A stretch of DNA of 64,000 nt from Paracidovorax wautersii (GCA_009912175.1 WNDQ01000012.1:16496-80495), one strand, 5' to 3'; shown: positions 1-9,147, counted from the first letter of the stretch. Numbers and translations are program-made. Notes: generated by a model from the letters alone, not told the origin.

Positions 1-11
1 ACCTGGGACAT
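1..11 (-). CDS. Start of a gene running off the left edge
   Basis: On the minus strand an ATG at 11-9 is preceded by a good ribosome binding site (AGGAG, eight bases upstream), 62 bases after the stop of the ABC ATPase gene and in the same direction. Only the first codons (Met-Ser-Gln) lie in the window, so the product cannot be named. It would be the next gene of the transporter operon; a substrate-binding protein or an amino-acid enzyme is plausible but is a guess. Confidence 0.45.
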
Positions 12-72
12 GGTGAGCTCCTGGTTGGAACGGCTGCGAGAGAAGGACGGGAAGGCGGGACGGGGGGGACGA

Positions 73-807
73 CTAATGCGTGCGCAGATCGGCCAGAAAG
101 CGCTGCGCGCGCGGATGCTGCGGTTTGCCGAAGAATGCCTGGGGCGTGGCTTTTTCCAGGATCTGACCGGCATCCATGAACCAGACCTGGTCGGCCACTT
201 CACGCGCGAAGTTCATCTCGTGCGTGACGCACATCATGGTCATGCCGTCGTTGGCCAGGCTGCGCATGACGCTGAGCACTTCGCCCACCATTTCAGGGTC
301 GAGCGCGCTGGTGGGTTCGTCGAACAGCATGGCGGGCGGCTCCATGGCCAGCGCACGCGCAATGGCCACCCGCTGCTGCTGGCCGCCCGACAACTGGGCC
401 GGATAGGCCTGGGCCTTGCTCGAGAGCCCCACGCGTTCAAGCAACTGGCCGGCCTTGGCGCGGGCGTCGGCGCGCGAGATGCCGCGCACCTTCAGCGGCG
501 ACATCATGATGTTCTCGATCACCGACAGGTGCGGGAACAGGTTGAAGCTCTGGAACACGAAGCCGATGCGGCTGCGCAGCCGGTTGAGCGCGACGCTGCT
601 CATGGCCGCGTGCACGTCGTGGCCGTCGAACAGCAACTGCCCGGAGCGGACTTCCTCCAGCCGGTTGACGGTGCGGATCAGCGTGGATTTGCCCGAGCCC
701 GACGGGCCGCAGATCACCACCACTTCGCCCTTCCTGACTTCGGCGTTGACGTTGACCAGGGCGTGGTAGCTGCCGTACCACTTGTTGATGTCGTGAAAGC
801 TGATCAT
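73..807 (-). CDS. Polar amino-acid ABC transporter ATP-binding protein (GlnQ type)
   Basis: Cytoplasmic ATPase that powers uptake of a polar amino acid through the two permeases encoded just upstream. The 244-residue protein shows Walker [10 protein letters not shown] (residues about 34-42), the Q-loop at FQSFNLFPH, signature LSGGQQQR (about 139-146), Walker B AMLFDEP (159-165) and the switch histidine in VTHEM. The length is normal for the GlnQ/HisP/ArtP group. It is the last of four co-directional genes (SDR, permease, permease, ATPase) and starts 23 bases after the second permease. No substrate-binding protein gene is seen in the window; it may lie to the left. The substrate is not determinable, though the neighbouring 5-oxoproline-type enzymes suggest a glutamate-related compound. 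Confidence 0.93.
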   Translation of the reverse strand: MISFHDINKWYGSYHALVNVNAEVRKGEVVVICGPSGSGKSTLIRTVNRLEEVRSGQLLFDGHDVHAAMSSVALNRLRSRIGFVFQSFNLFPHLSVIENIMMSPLKVRGISRADARAKAGQLLERVGLSSKAQAYPAQLSGGQQQRVAIARALAMEPPAMLFDEPTSALDPEMVGEVLSVMRSLANDGMTMMCVTHEMNFAREVADQVWFMDAGQILEKATPQAFFGKPQHPRAQRFLADLRTH

Positions 808-830
808 GGTTGTTTCCAGGGGCGGGGTGT

Positions 831-1580
831 TCAGGACTGGATGGCGGCGGTCTTGGCCGCCAGTTCCACGGGCGCGTCGGCGGGGCGGCCGGCGCGCTTG
901 CGGCGGATGCGCCGCTCCAGCCCGTGCGCCAGTTGGGTGAGCGTGTAGCAGACCACGTAGTAGGTGACCGCCAGGATGAAGAACACGTGGAAGGGCTTGG
1001 TCAGCAACTGGTTGTTGATCTGGTTAGCCGCGAAGGTCAGCTCCTGCACGTTGATGACGTAGCCCAGCGTGGTCTCCTTGACGGTCGAGACGAACTGGTT
1101 GAGCAGGCTGGGCAGCATGTTGTAGAGCGCCTGCGGCAGGATGACGCGCCACATCGCGCCCAGGTAGCTGTGGCCCAGCGCACGGGCGGCCTCGATCTGG
1201 CCCTTGGGCAGCGACTGGATGCCGGCGCGCACCACCTCCGACAGGTAGGCGCCTTCGTAGATCACCAGCGTGCACAGCATGGTGGTGAAGCCCGAGACGT
1301 TGCGCCCGATCACCAGCGGCACCAGGAAGTAGACCCACAGGATCACCATCAGCAGCGGCACGCCGCGCACCACGTAGACCAGCGCCGCGCTGGGCCAGCG
1401 CAGGACGCGCCAGGGCGAGATGCGGGCCAGCGCCAGCACAATGCTCAGCGGAAACGCCAGGACGATGCCCAGCACCGACAGGATCAGGGTGCAGACGATG
1501 CCGCCCATCGGGCCGTTGGGGTACTGCCCGATCAGCAGCAGCAGCCAGTTGTCGCGAACGATGTCGATCAGATCCAGCAT
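831..1580 (-). CDS. Amino-acid ABC transporter permease (HisM/GltK family)
   Basis: Inner-membrane permease of 249 residues, one half of the transport channel. The His/Glu/Gln/Arg-type permease signature is visible around [22 protein letters not shown], the cytoplasmic loop that docks with the ATPase, and there are about five hydrophobic segments. It starts seven bases after the stop of the other permease and ends 23 bases before the ATPase start, so the three genes are almost certainly co-translated. The C-terminal tail is long, basic and Ala-rich, which is not unusual. The start at 1580 gives [12 protein letters not shown], a typical N-terminus. Confidence 0.92.
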   Translation of the reverse strand: MLDLIDIVRDNWLLLLIGQYPNGPMGGIVCTLILSVLGIVLAFPLSIVLALARISPWRVLRWPSAALVYVVRGVPLLMVILWVYFLVPLVIGRNVSGFTTMLCTLVIYEGAYLSEVVRAGIQSLPKGQIEAARALGHSYLGAMWRVILPQALYNMLPSLLNQFVSTVKETTLGYVINVQELTFAANQINNQLLTKPFHVFFILAVTYYVVCYTLTQLAHGLERRIRRKRAGRPADAPVELAAKTAAIQS

Positions 1581-1587
1581 GGTGGTC

Positions 1588-2277
1588 TCACCTCGCGTCG
1601 GCGATGCTGTAGCGCCGCGACATCCAGGCGCCCGCCATCATGATGAGCAGCGAAAAACCCAGGTACAGCACGGTGGCGACGAGGTAGATCTCGAAGGTGC
1701 GGAAACTGAGGTTCTCGATCTCCTTGACCGCATGCGTGAGCTCGCCCACGCCGATGGCCATGGCCAGGCTGCTGTTCTTGAAGAGCGACACGCTGTGATT
1801 GATCAGTGACGGCGCTGCGTTGCGAACGGCCTGCGGCATGATCACGTGGCGCATCGCGCTGAGGTAGCCGTGGCCCAGTGCGCGGGCCGCCTCGGACTGG
1901 CCGTCGGGGATGGCGCGCAGGTCTTCGCTGAAGTAGGCGGCCTGGCACAGGCCCAGCGCGGTGATGGCAAAAAGCGCCTCGGCGTTGTGCTCCGCCAGCC
2001 AGCCCTGCAGGTCGGGCGGCAGCAGGCTGGCGATGCCGAAGTACCACAGCATCAACTGCACCAGCGTGGGCACGTTGCGGTGGTACGAGACGTAGCCCTC
2101 GACCAGCTTTTCCGCGACCCGGCTGGGCAGCAGCCGCACGGTCAGCAGCACGACGGCCAGCAGCATCGCCAGCAGCCACGAGCCCACGGCGATCACCAGC
2201 GTCATCTCGACGCCCTTGAGCAGCATGCGGCCGAACTCCGCGTTCAGCAGCAGGGCCATCAAATCGAAGTCCTTCAT
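1588..2277 (-). CDS. Amino-acid ABC transporter permease (GltJ/HisQ family)
   Basis: Second inner-membrane permease, 229 residues, beginning MKDFDLMALLL. It has the same EAA-type loop (ARALGHGYLSAMRHVIMPQA) as its partner and about five membrane segments. The reading frame is open well upstream, but that extension has no signal or family similarity, whereas the ATG at 2277 sits 35 bases after the SDR gene and gives the usual permease N-terminus. Together with the genes at 831-1580 and 73-807 it forms a heteromeric importer. Substrate unknown; polar amino acid by family. Confidence 0.92.
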   Translation of the reverse strand: MKDFDLMALLLNAEFGRMLLKGVEMTLVIAVGSWLLAMLLAVVLLTVRLLPSRVAEKLVEGYVSYHRNVPTLVQLMLWYFGIASLLPPDLQGWLAEHNAEALFAITALGLCQAAYFSEDLRAIPDGQSEAARALGHGYLSAMRHVIMPQAVRNAAPSLINHSVSLFKNSSLAMAIGVGELTHAVKEIENLSFRTFEIYLVATVLYLGFSLLIMMAGAWMSRRYSIADAR

Positions 2278-2312
2278 CGGCGCTTCATCCTCACAACCTG
2301 CGCGTGCGCGGG

Positions 2313-3065
2313 TCAGCTTTGCGGGGCTTGCGGCCGCGTGGTGGACAGGCCGCCGGGCACCTGCAGCGTCGGCGTGATCTCCATGTGGCCGACGTTGACG
2401 GCAATCGGGGCGGCGATGGCGAAGGCGATCGCGTTGGCGATGTCCTCGGCCTGGGGCAGCTCGAAGCCGTCGACGAAACGTTCGCGGATCTCGGGCGTGT
2501 CGCCGTGCACGTGGGCAAAGATGTCGGTGGCCACGCGGCCGGGGCAGATCTCGGTGACGCGCACGCGTTTGCCGAAGGCGTCGATGCGCAACTGGCGCGA
2601 GAGCATGCTGACCGCCGCCTTGGTGGCGTGGTAGGTGCTGTTGCCGCCGAAGTTGTAGGCACCCGCGATGGAGCTGATGTTGACGATGTGGCCGCGGTCG
2701 CGCTGCACCATGCCCGGCAGCGTCAGGCGGCACAGTTGCAGGACGGCGCGCAGGTTGACGTCGATCAGCAGGTCGATGCCTTGCTCGTCGGCCTTGAGGA
2801 TCGAGCCGGGGCGGTCCACACCGGCGTTATTGACCAGCACGTCAAACGCGATTTCCTGCGTCAGGCGGGTCAGCGCGGCGGTGTCGGCCACGTCGATGGC
2901 GTGTGGCACGCAGCCGGTGCGGGCGGCCAGTTCAGCCAGCTTGTCGGCGCTGCGGGCCACGGCATGGACCTGCAGGCCTTCGGCGCACAGGCGCTCGACG
3001 GTGGCGGCGCCGATGCCAGAAGAGGCACCGGTGACCAGGGCGGTTTTGTAGTCGGAAAACGGCAT
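2313..3065 (-). CDS. SDR family NAD(P)-dependent oxidoreductase
   Basis: Short-chain dehydrogenase/reductase of 250 residues, cytoplasmic. Visible motifs are the nucleotide-binding TGASSGIGA near the N-terminus, NNAG in the middle, and the catalytic Ser with YHATK. The open frame extends further upstream, but MPFSDYKTALVTGASSG at 3065 is the expected N-terminus and has a purine-rich site (AAAGAG) before it. It is the first gene of the ABC transporter operon. A Nac-type box lies 82 bases upstream (3147-3161). The substrate cannot be inferred; the context suggests a small hydroxy- or oxo-acid or an amino-acid derivative. YdfG-like serine dehydrogenases have this size and are a possibility. Confidence 0.88.
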   Translation of the reverse strand: MPFSDYKTALVTGASSGIGAATVERLCAEGLQVHAVARSADKLAELAARTGCVPHAIDVADTAALTRLTQEIAFDVLVNNAGVDRPGSILKADEQGIDLLIDVNLRAVLQLCRLTLPGMVQRDRGHIVNISSIAGAYNFGGNSTYHATKAAVSMLSRQLRIDAFGKRVRVTEICPGRVATDIFAHVHGDTPEIRERFVDGFELPQAEDIANAIAFAIAAPIAVNVGHMEITPTLQVPGGLSTTRPQAPQS

Positions 3066-3146
3066 ACGTTTTTCTCTTTCGGGTGAAGGCGGGTTCACTG
3101 TATCGACGCATCGCCGCGAGCGCCAAGACGGATTGGCTGTGAGGCG

Positions 3147-3161
3147 ATAAGCTGCTCTTAT
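3147..3161. promoter_or_regulatory. Nac-type binding site (ATA-N9-TAT)
   Basis: ATAAGCTGCTCTTAT, a perfect ATAAG-N5-CTTAT dyad, fits the published NAC consensus ATA-N9-TAT. It sits 82 bases upstream of the SDR/ABC operon start and 82 bases after the end of the pxp operon. Similar sites occur at 8105-8119 and 9148-9162. Function is inferred from the match and from the Nac homologue encoded at 8116-9063. Confidence 0.55.
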
Positions 3162-3242
3162 GCTGGTTTTCACGCACCAGAGTGGCCCGTGAAATGCGCG
3201 CGAATGGTGCTGGTCAGCGGGGCCGAGTTTGAGGGTAAACCA

Positions 3243-4016
3243 CTAGGAAATTTGCCTGGAGATCGGCACGATGCGGCCGCCGATTTCCTCGATGCGTTCC
3301 TTCACGGCGGCGGCCAGCGACACCGCGCCTGGCGTGTCGCCATGCACCAGGATCGAGCTGGCCTGCAGGCGCAATGTCTGGCCGTCGTAAGTGGTGACGG
3401 TGCCCGATTCAAGCAACTGCTCGACGCGCGCGAGCACCCGGGCGCTGTCGTGGATGACGGCGTCCGGCATCTGGCGCGGGATCAGCAGGCCCTGGCTGTC
3501 GCAGGCGCGGTCGGCCAGGAAGCTGGTGGCCACGCGCAGCCCGTGGCGGTCGCAGGCGCGCTCGATGGCGGCGCTGGGCGACGAGCTGACGATCAGGCCG
3601 GCATCGAAGCGCGCCACGGCGGCGATCAGCACGTCGCTCAGGGCCGCGTCGGCCGCGACCATGTTGCCGAGCGCGCCATGAAAACTCATGTGCGTCATGC
3701 GGCGCCCGCAGGCATGCGCAATGCCGGCCAGCGCGCCGAGCTGGTAGGTCACGTAGCTGGCCAGCTCCGCCGGCTCGACGTGCATGCGCCGGCGCCCAAA
3801 ACCCAGCAGGTCGGGAAAACCCACGTGCGCGCCGATGTCGATCTCGATGCCGCGTCTGGCCGCGAATCGCACGGTGCGCTCCATGATGACCGGATCGCCC
3901 GCGTGAAAGCCGCAGGCGATGTTGGCCGACGAGATGATGTTGAGCAGCGCCTCGTCGTCGCCCATGCGCCAGGGGCCGTAGCCTTCGCCCAGGTCGGAGT
4001 TCAGGTCGATGTCCAT
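3243..4016 (-). CDS. pxpA: 5-oxoprolinase subunit PxpA (LamB/YcsF family)
   Basis: Cytoplasmic subunit of the ATP-dependent prokaryotic 5-oxoprolinase, which opens 5-oxo-L-proline (pyroglutamate) to glutamate together with PxpB and PxpC. The 257-residue length matches the family. The N-terminal MDIDLNSDLGEGYG and the ANIACGFHAGDP stretch are hallmarks of the LamB/YcsF fold. It is the last gene of the operon accB-accC-pxpB-pxpC-carrier-pxpA and starts 27 bases after the carrier-like gene. Because the operon also encodes a biotin carboxylase and carrier, the real substrate may differ from 5-oxoproline; the family assignment is secure, the substrate less so. Confidence 0.93.
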   Translation of the reverse strand: MDIDLNSDLGEGYGPWRMGDDEALLNIISSANIACGFHAGDPVIMERTVRFAARRGIEIDIGAHVGFPDLLGFGRRRMHVEPAELASYVTYQLGALAGIAHACGRRMTHMSFHGALGNMVAADAALSDVLIAAVARFDAGLIVSSSPSAAIERACDRHGLRVATSFLADRACDSQGLLIPRQMPDAVIHDSARVLARVEQLLESGTVTTYDGQTLRLQASSILVHGDTPGAVSLAAAVKERIEEIGGRIVPISRQIS

Positions 4017-4043
4017 CGGAAGGTCTCTACTTTCTTCGAGGCG

Positions 4044-4454
4044 TCAGGTCGACGCGGATGGCGTGATGTCGGCCAGGTGGGTGCCATGGCCGGTGGTCGC
4101 ACCCGGAGCCAGCCGCCAGCCGCTCAGGCGGCCGCTGCAAGGCGCACGCACGGGCAGCAGCAGCGGCCCGATCTGCAGCAGCCCGAGCAGGTCGCCGGCC
4201 TGGACCCGGGCACCCGCCGGCACCTGCGGCTCGCCGTGGCCGGGCCATCGGTCCCGCCAGATGCCGGGCGATGCGGCGCGCACGGCGCAGGTCGGATCAG
4301 GGGCCGGCGCAGCCGGGGCGCTGGTTGGGGCGGTGGCCGTGGCCGCTGCGTTCTTGTCGAGGCGCAGGTGGCCGTGGGGCCCGTCGAGTTCGAGCACGTC
4401 GATGTCGGTGGCCGCCAGCCACGCGCTCAGGGTTGCGATGTCCTTGGCTTGCAT
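4044..4454 (-). CDS. Biotinyl/lipoyl-domain-like protein lacking the biotin-accepting lysine
   Basis: Small protein of 136 residues. The N-terminal half (MQAKDIATLSAWLAATDIDV...LRLDKN) resembles the N-terminus of biotin carboxyl carrier proteins. An Ala/Pro linker follows, then a C-terminal half with the layout of a biotinyl domain (PAGARVQAGDLLGLLQIG...VRAPCSGRLSGW...HLADI). Where biotin carriers have EAMK, this protein reads LQIGP, so there is no acceptor lysine. It lies two bases downstream of pxpC and 27 bases before pxpA, within a tight operon. It may be a structural subunit or a decayed duplicate of the true carrier at 7530-7985. Relatives near other pxp operons are annotated as acetyl-CoA carboxylase carrier proteins, which would be misleading here. 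Confidence 0.75.
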   Translation of the reverse strand: MQAKDIATLSAWLAATDIDVLELDGPHGHLRLDKNAAATATAPTSAPAAPAPDPTCAVRAASPGIWRDRWPGHGEPQVPAGARVQAGDLLGLLQIGPLLLPVRAPCSGRLSGWRLAPGATTGHGTHLADITPSAST

Positions 4455-4456
4455 GT

Positions 4457-5437
4457 TCAGTTCCGTTGCAGCGCCCAGCGCTGGAGCGCGATCAGGCGCG
4501 CGGCATCGGCCAGCCAGGCCTGCGCCTGGGCGGCCGCGGCGATGGCACCCTCGTAGTCGACCTGCACGAAGCGCACGTGGCTGCCGATGGCGGCCTGCCC
4601 CAGCCGCCACAGGTCGGCTTCGATGACGGTGCCGAACTTGGGGTAGCCGCCGGAAGGCTGGGCATCACGCATCTGCACGATGGGCTGCCCGCCCGGCGGC
4701 ACCTGGATGACCCCCGGCACGATGCCGTGCGAGCGGATTTCCATGGCCTGGCGCGGGACCAGTGGCGTGCCGGCCAGGCGGTAGCCGTAGCGGTCGCTCT
4801 GCGCCGTGATCTTCCAGGGCGTGGACCAGAAGGCCTGGCGCGAGTCGTCCTCGAACTGCGGCGCCTCGGCCGCCGGCAGCACTCGCACGGCCGGCAGGCC
4901 GTCGCGCTGCAGCGGCAGGTCGATGGCCGGTGGCAGCACGCCGAAGTCGACGGCCTGGTGCAGCCCGGGGCGCGCGGCGCGCAGCACATCGCCCTGGCGC
5001 AGCGCACGGCCCTGGTGGCCGCCGAACTGGCCGCGCAACTGCGTGCTGCGCGAGCCCAGCACCTCGGGCACGTCGATGCCGCCGGCCAGCGCCAGGTAGA
5101 CACGGCTGCCCGAGCCCGGCGCCGGGATGCCGATGGTCAGCACCTGCCCCTTGCGGGCCTGACAGACCCACCAGGGCGGCAGTGTCGCCTGGTCCAGCCG
5201 GGCACGGCCATCGGCGCCGGTCAGCGCGAAGGCGCAGTCCTCGGTGAACCGGACCTGGAAGGGGTAGACCGGGATCTCGATGGCGGCCGCGCCTTCGTCG
5301 TTGCCCAGCATCAGGTTGCCAAGGGCCAAGGCCAGCGGGTCCATGGCGCCCGCGGTGCCGACGCCATGGCGCAGGCTGCCGCGGCGGCCGCTGTCCTGCA
5401 CCGTGGCCAGGGCGGAGGCGGAGAGGATCTCGATCAT
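4457..5437 (-). CDS. pxpC: 5-oxoprolinase/urea amidolyase family subunit PxpC (biotin-dependent carboxyltransferase domain)
   Basis: 326-residue cytoplasmic protein homologous to KipA and to the C-terminal half of the urea-carboxylase carboxyltransferase domain. It starts [18 protein letters not shown]; the VQDSGR motif followed by G-A-MD is diagnostic. The C-terminus carries [11 protein letters not shown], typical of the family. The ATG at 5437 overlaps the pxpB stop (ATGA), showing translational coupling. It acts in a heterocomplex with PxpB. The nearby biotin carboxylase and biotin carrier genes make a carboxyltransferase role as plausible as the ATP-dependent lactamase role of E. coli PxpABC. 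Confidence 0.92.
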   Translation of the reverse strand: MIEILSASALATVQDSGRRGSLRHGVGTAGAMDPLALALGNLMLGNDEGAAAIEIPVYPFQVRFTEDCAFALTGADGRARLDQATLPPWWVCQARKGQVLTIGIPAPGSGSRVYLALAGGIDVPEVLGSRSTQLRGQFGGHQGRALRQGDVLRAARPGLHQAVDFGVLPPAIDLPLQRDGLPAVRVLPAAEAPQFEDDSRQAFWSTPWKITAQSDRYGYRLAGTPLVPRQAMEIRSHGIVPGVIQVPPGGQPIVQMRDAQPSGGYPKFGTVIEADLWRLGQAAIGSHVRFVQVDYEGAIAAAAQAQAWLADAARLIALQRWALQRN

Positions 5438-6129
5438 CGGACGATCTCCTGCACACGAAAACGCACCGAGTCGCCGGGCCGGAGCACGGCCGGCGGGTTT
5501 TGCTGCGGATCGAAGAAGACCATGTGGGTGCTGCCGATGGTGTTCCAGCCGCTCGGTCCGGCCGAGGCGGAGACGCCGGTCTGCACGCCGCCGATCGAGA
5601 CCGATCCGCCGGGCAGGTTGACGATGGGTGTGGCCCGGCGGGGGGTGGCGATGCGCTCGTCCATGCCGCCCAGGTAGCAATAGCCCGGGTGGCTGCCCAG
5701 CGCGTAGACCGGGTAGAGCGGGGCGCTGTGGCGCTCGACGACTTCGTCGATGCTCAGGCCGGTGTGCGCCACGACGTCGGCCAGGTGCGGGCCGCCCGGG
5801 CCGCCGTAGACCACCGGCAGTTCGATCACGCGGCCGGCCAGCGGCAGCGGCTCTGTGGCGTGCCAGGCTTGCACGAGGCGGGCCTGGAGCGCGTGCAGCG
5901 CGGCCAGGCTGGGCGGCGGCGCGGCAAAGGCCAGCATCAGGTTGTTCATGTCGGGCACGGCTTCGTCGACCTCGGGCCAGTGCTGCGCGGCCTCGGCCAG
6001 GGCCCAGATCTTCTGCTGGGTCGCCAGGGCCAGCGGCCCGGGGGCTTCGAACAGCAGGGCGGTCGTTCCCAGCAGGCTCAGGCTGGGCTCCAGGGGCGTT
6101 GCGGGCATGCGATGTGCGGGTGCAGTCAT
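5434..6129 (-). CDS. pxpB: 5-oxoprolinase subunit PxpB (KipI family)
   Basis: 231-residue partner of PxpC, homologous to KipI and the N-terminal half of the urea-carboxylase carboxyltransferase domain. Family marks are [28 protein letters not shown] and the C-terminal GGVQTGV...GWNTIG. The ATG at 6129 overlaps the stop of the biotin carboxylase gene (ATGA) and its own stop overlaps the pxpC start, so the whole run is translationally coupled. Within the cell it should form the PxpBC ring. Confidence 0.92.
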   Translation of the reverse strand: MTAPAHRMPATPLEPSLSLLGTTALLFEAPGPLALATQQKIWALAEAAQHWPEVDEAVPDMNNLMLAFAAPPPSLAALHALQARLVQAWHATEPLPLAGRVIELPVVYGGPGGPHLADVVAHTGLSIDEVVERHSAPLYPVYALGSHPGYCYLGGMDERIATPRRATPIVNLPGGSVSIGGVQTGVSASAGPSGWNTIGSTHMVFFDPQQNPPAVLRPGDSVRFRVQEIVR

Positions 6130-7527
6130 GGGGTGGGCCGCGGTGCGCGGGCATCGAGCAGGCGTTCGAGGTGATGGATGTCGACACCGCCGCGCCCGAA
6201 CGCCGTGTCGTCGAGGATGGCCTGGTGCAGCGGGATGTTGGTCTGGATGCCCTCGACGCGCATCTCGGCCAGGGCCTGGCGCATGCGAGCCAGGGCCTCG
6301 GCGCGCGAGGCGCCATGCACGATCAGCTTGGCGATCATCGAGTCGTAGTAGGGCGGCACGCGATAGCCCGCCTGCACATGCGTGTCTACCCGCACGCCGA
6401 AGCCGCCGGGCACGGACCAGGCCGTGACGCGGCCGGGCGCCGGCACGAAGGAGGCCGGGTCTTCCGCATTGATGCGGCATTCGAGCGCATGGCCGTGGCT
6501 GGCGATGTCCTGCTGCGCCAGCGCCAGGGGCTCGCCGCGCGCCACGCGCAACTGCTGCTGCACGAGGTCGATGCCCGTGGTCATCTCGGTGACGGTGTGC
6601 TCGACCTGCAGGCGGGTGTTCATCTCGATGAAATAGAAAGCGCCGTTCTCGAACAGGAACTCGAAGGTGCCCACGCCGCGGTAGCCGATCTGGCGGCAGG
6701 CCTGCACGCAGCGCTCGCCTATCTCGGCCAGCAGCGCCGGGTTGATGCCGGGCGCGGGGGACTCTTCCAGCACCTTCTGGTGGCGCCGCTGCAGCGAGCA
6801 GTCGCGGCTGCCGAGCCAGACGGCCGCGCCGTGCGCGTCGCACAGCACCTGGATTTCCACGTGCCGGGGATGGACCAGGAATTTCTCGATGTAGACCTCG
6901 GGGTTGCCGAAGGCGCGCCGTGCTTCCTCGCGCGTGAGCTGCAGGGCCTGCAGCAGGTCGGATTCGCGCGGCACGATGCGCATGCCGCGCCCGCCGCCGC
7001 CGCCCGCGGCCTTGACGATCACCGGCCAGCCGATCTCGCGCGCCACGGCCAGGATGGCCTCGGGCTCGCTGGGCAGCGGGCCGTCGGGGCCCGGAACGCA
7101 GGGCACGCCGGCCGCGCGCATGGCACGTTTGGCGGCGACCTTGTCGCCCATGGTGCGGATGCTGGCCGACGGCGGGCCGATCCACACCAGGCCGGCGGCT
7201 TCGACACGTTCGGCAAAGGCGGCGTTCTCCGACAGGAAACCGTAGCCGGGATGAATAGCCTGGGCGCCGCTGACGCGGGCGGCATACGGGATGAATAGCC
7301 TGGGCGCCGCTGACGCGGGCGGCATACAGGATGGCGGCCTGGTCGAGGTAGCTGCGGGCGGGCGCGGCCGGCCTGATGCACAGCGCCTGGTCGGCCTGGG
7401 CCACATAAGGGGCGTCGCGGTCGGCCTCGGAATGGACCACCACGGTGCGCAGGCCCAGCAGGCGGCAGGCGCGCAGGATGCGCAGGGCGATCTCGCCGCG
7501 GTTGGCAATCAGGACGGTGTCGAACAT
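6126..7527 (-). pseudogene. Biotin carboxylase (AccC type), frameshifted by a 40-bp tandem duplication
   Basis: ATP-grasp biotin carboxylase, which would carboxylate the biotin on the carrier encoded at 7530-7985. The start [18 protein letters not shown] at 7527 is two bases after the accB stop. Reading proceeds normally to [12 protein letters not shown], then a direct 40-bp repeat (7248-7287 and 7288-7327) shifts the frame. The remainder ([11 protein letters not shown], the Gly-rich [12 protein letters not shown] loop, [21 protein letters not shown]) continues intact in another frame to 6126. Removing one copy restores an uninterrupted 453-residue protein, the family's normal length. As written, no full-length enzyme can be made. 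Slippage between the copies could restore it, and a sequence or assembly error is also possible. Confidence 0.9.
7248..7327. repeat. Perfect 40-bp tandem duplication inside the biotin carboxylase gene
   Basis: Two identical adjacent 40-base copies, 7248-7287 and 7288-7327, each beginning GGGATGAATAGCC and ending GGCGGCATAC. Forty is not a multiple of three, so the duplication frameshifts the host gene. The normal protein needs only one copy. Confidence 0.98.
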
Positions 7528-7529
7528 GC

Positions 7530-7985
7530 TCAGTCCAGTTGCAGCAAGGCCTGGCCCGACTCGACCTCCTGGCCCGATTCGGCCAGCAGGGCCGAGACCG
7601 TGCCGTCGCGGTCGGCCTGGACTTCGTTGAAGACCTTCATGGCCTCGATCACGCACACGACCTGCCCGGCCTTCACTGTCTGGCCAACGGCCACGAAGGG
7701 CGGTGCGTCCGGGGCCGGACGCCAGTGGAGCACGCCGTAGAGCGGGCTGCACACGTGCGCGGGGGCGGCGCCCGGGGGCGGAGCGTCGGCGGGGAGCGGG
7801 GCGCTGTCTGGCGGCGCGTCCTGCCGCGCGGCCACGGGTGCGGCGGCTGTCGGCGCGACGGGTGCGGCCATGGCCGTTCCTTTGCGCCGCAGGCGCAGCA
7901 CGGTGTCGCCGCGCCTGAATTCCATCTCGCCGAGGTCGGACGCCGCCATGGCGTCGATCAGCGTCTTGATTTCCGGTAGATCCAT
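7530..7985 (-). CDS. Biotin carboxyl carrier protein (AccB type)
   Basis: 151-residue carrier of covalently bound biotin. The N-terminal dimerisation part ([16 protein letters not shown]...[14 protein letters not shown]) is followed by an Ala/Pro-rich linker and the biotinyl domain with [12 protein letters not shown]; the lysine of EAMK is the expected biotin site. It is the first gene of the pxp operon, with the carboxylase gene two bases downstream. The frame is open to 8051, but MDLPEIK at 7985 matches the family start. A Nac-type box lies about 120 bases upstream. The housekeeping acetyl-CoA carboxylase carrier is probably encoded elsewhere, because this copy is in a catabolic operon. Confidence 0.9.
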   Translation of the reverse strand: MDLPEIKTLIDAMAASDLGEMEFRRGDTVLRLRRKGTAMAAPVAPTAAAPVAARQDAPPDSAPLPADAPPPGAAPAHVCSPLYGVLHWRPAPDAPPFVAVGQTVKAGQVVCVIEAMKVFNEVQADRDGTVSALLAESGQEVESGQALLQLD

Positions 7986-8104
7986 CTCGTGTCCTGTCCG
8001 TGTGGACGGTGCATACACGCACAGCTCATCCATGCGTGGGGTCGAATGCACACGACGTTACCGACAGACGAATGGAAACGCCAAGACCGTTTCTTTGTGC
8101 CCGG

Positions 8105-8119
8105 ATAAGGGGGGCTTAT
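8105..8119. promoter_or_regulatory. Nac-type binding site (ATA-N9-TAT)
   Basis: ATAAGGGGGGCTTAT, a perfect ATAAG-N5-CTTAT dyad, lies 120 bases upstream of the accB start and overlaps the last codons of the former nac frame. It fits the NAC consensus and is the second of three such sites in 6 kb. The regulatory role is inferred. Confidence 0.5.
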
Positions 8120-9063
8120 GGCGCCGGCGTCAGCGCTGCCGCCTGGCTCGCGGGCGGCTGGACGCAGAAGCCGGACTGCGCATCGAGCGCCAGGTCGCCG
8201 ACCAGTTCGAGCAGGATCTCGCGCACGGCCGCGGCGGGCTCGGACAGCGGCAGGTGGTCGGATTGGCACAGGGCCAGCGGCGCCTCGATCACGGGCTCGA
8301 CGATGCGGCTTTGCCAGGCCGAGCCCGAGGCCACGAAGCCGCGCGCCATCGAGGCCGGCAAGATGGTGCAGCCCAGGCCGTCGGCAATCGCCGCGCTCAG
8401 GGTGATGGCCTATTCCACCTCGGCGATGATGTGCGGCGTCAAGCCGGCACGCATGAAGGCCTCGTTGACCAGCTTGCGCACGATGTTGTAGGGGCGGGGC
8501 AGCAGGAACTGGACGTCGGCCAGATCGGCCAGCCGGATGCTTTCGCCGGGGCGCGGCTCGATGCCGGGGCCCACGAGGTACAGCTCTTCCTTGGCCAGCG
8601 GCATGAACTCCAGGCCGTGCACGGCCTTGTCGCCGTAGAGTACGGCCATGTCCATGCGGCCGTTCATGATGAGTTCGCTGAGCGTGGTGCCGTAGTTCTC
8701 GTTGAGGTAGAGCAGGATGCCCGGGTGGCTGGCATGCACGCGCCGCAGCAGCGGCAGCGACAGGGTGACGGCGGCGGTGCCGGGCGCCATGCCCACGGAC
8801 ACCTGGCCGGCGCTGGCCAGGTCGCTCAGCGCCTGGTCGCACTGGCGCAGGATGATCTGGGCGTGCCGGTACAACGCCTTGCCGGCCTCGGTCGGGGTGA
8901 CGCCGCGTTGCGTGCGCACCAGCAACTGCTGGCCGACCTCGGCCTCCAGCGTGGCCAGTTGCTGGCTCAGCGCGGGCTGGGCGATGTACAGGGCCTGGGC
9001 CGCCTGCGTCAGGCTGCCGATGTCCACGATCTTCACGAAGTACTTGAGGCGGCGCAGATTCAT
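8116..9063 (-). pseudogene. nac: Nac-type LysR regulator with an in-frame TAG at codon 218
   Basis: The N-terminus MNLRRLKYFVKIVDIGSLTQ and the recognition helix region are very close to the enterobacterial nitrogen assimilation control protein NAC. After 217 codons (…HIIAEVE) an amber codon at 8412-8410 interrupts the frame. The same frame then continues for 97 more codons with good family sequence (AITLSAAIADGLGCTILP), ending at 8116, so a full protein would have about 315 residues. The truncated product keeps the whole DNA-binding domain and part of the effector domain; for Klebsiella NAC the N-terminal third is reported to be sufficient for DNA binding and activation, so partial function is possible. 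It is divergent from the aminotransferase gene. Confidence 0.88.
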
Positions 9064-9147
9064 AAGAGAAGCCATAAGCAAGACTTGAGCCTAGCATCGC
9101 CAATCCAGCCGCGTCCCAGGTGATTTCCCCCGGGAGCGTGCTCGGCC

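Noticed and set aside
10..948. Long plus-strand frame opposite the ABC transporter genes.
   Set aside because: It is one of many antisense open frames caused by high GC; it has a composition of Arg/His/Gln repeats and no motif, and it covers parts of two genes with clear family hallmarks.
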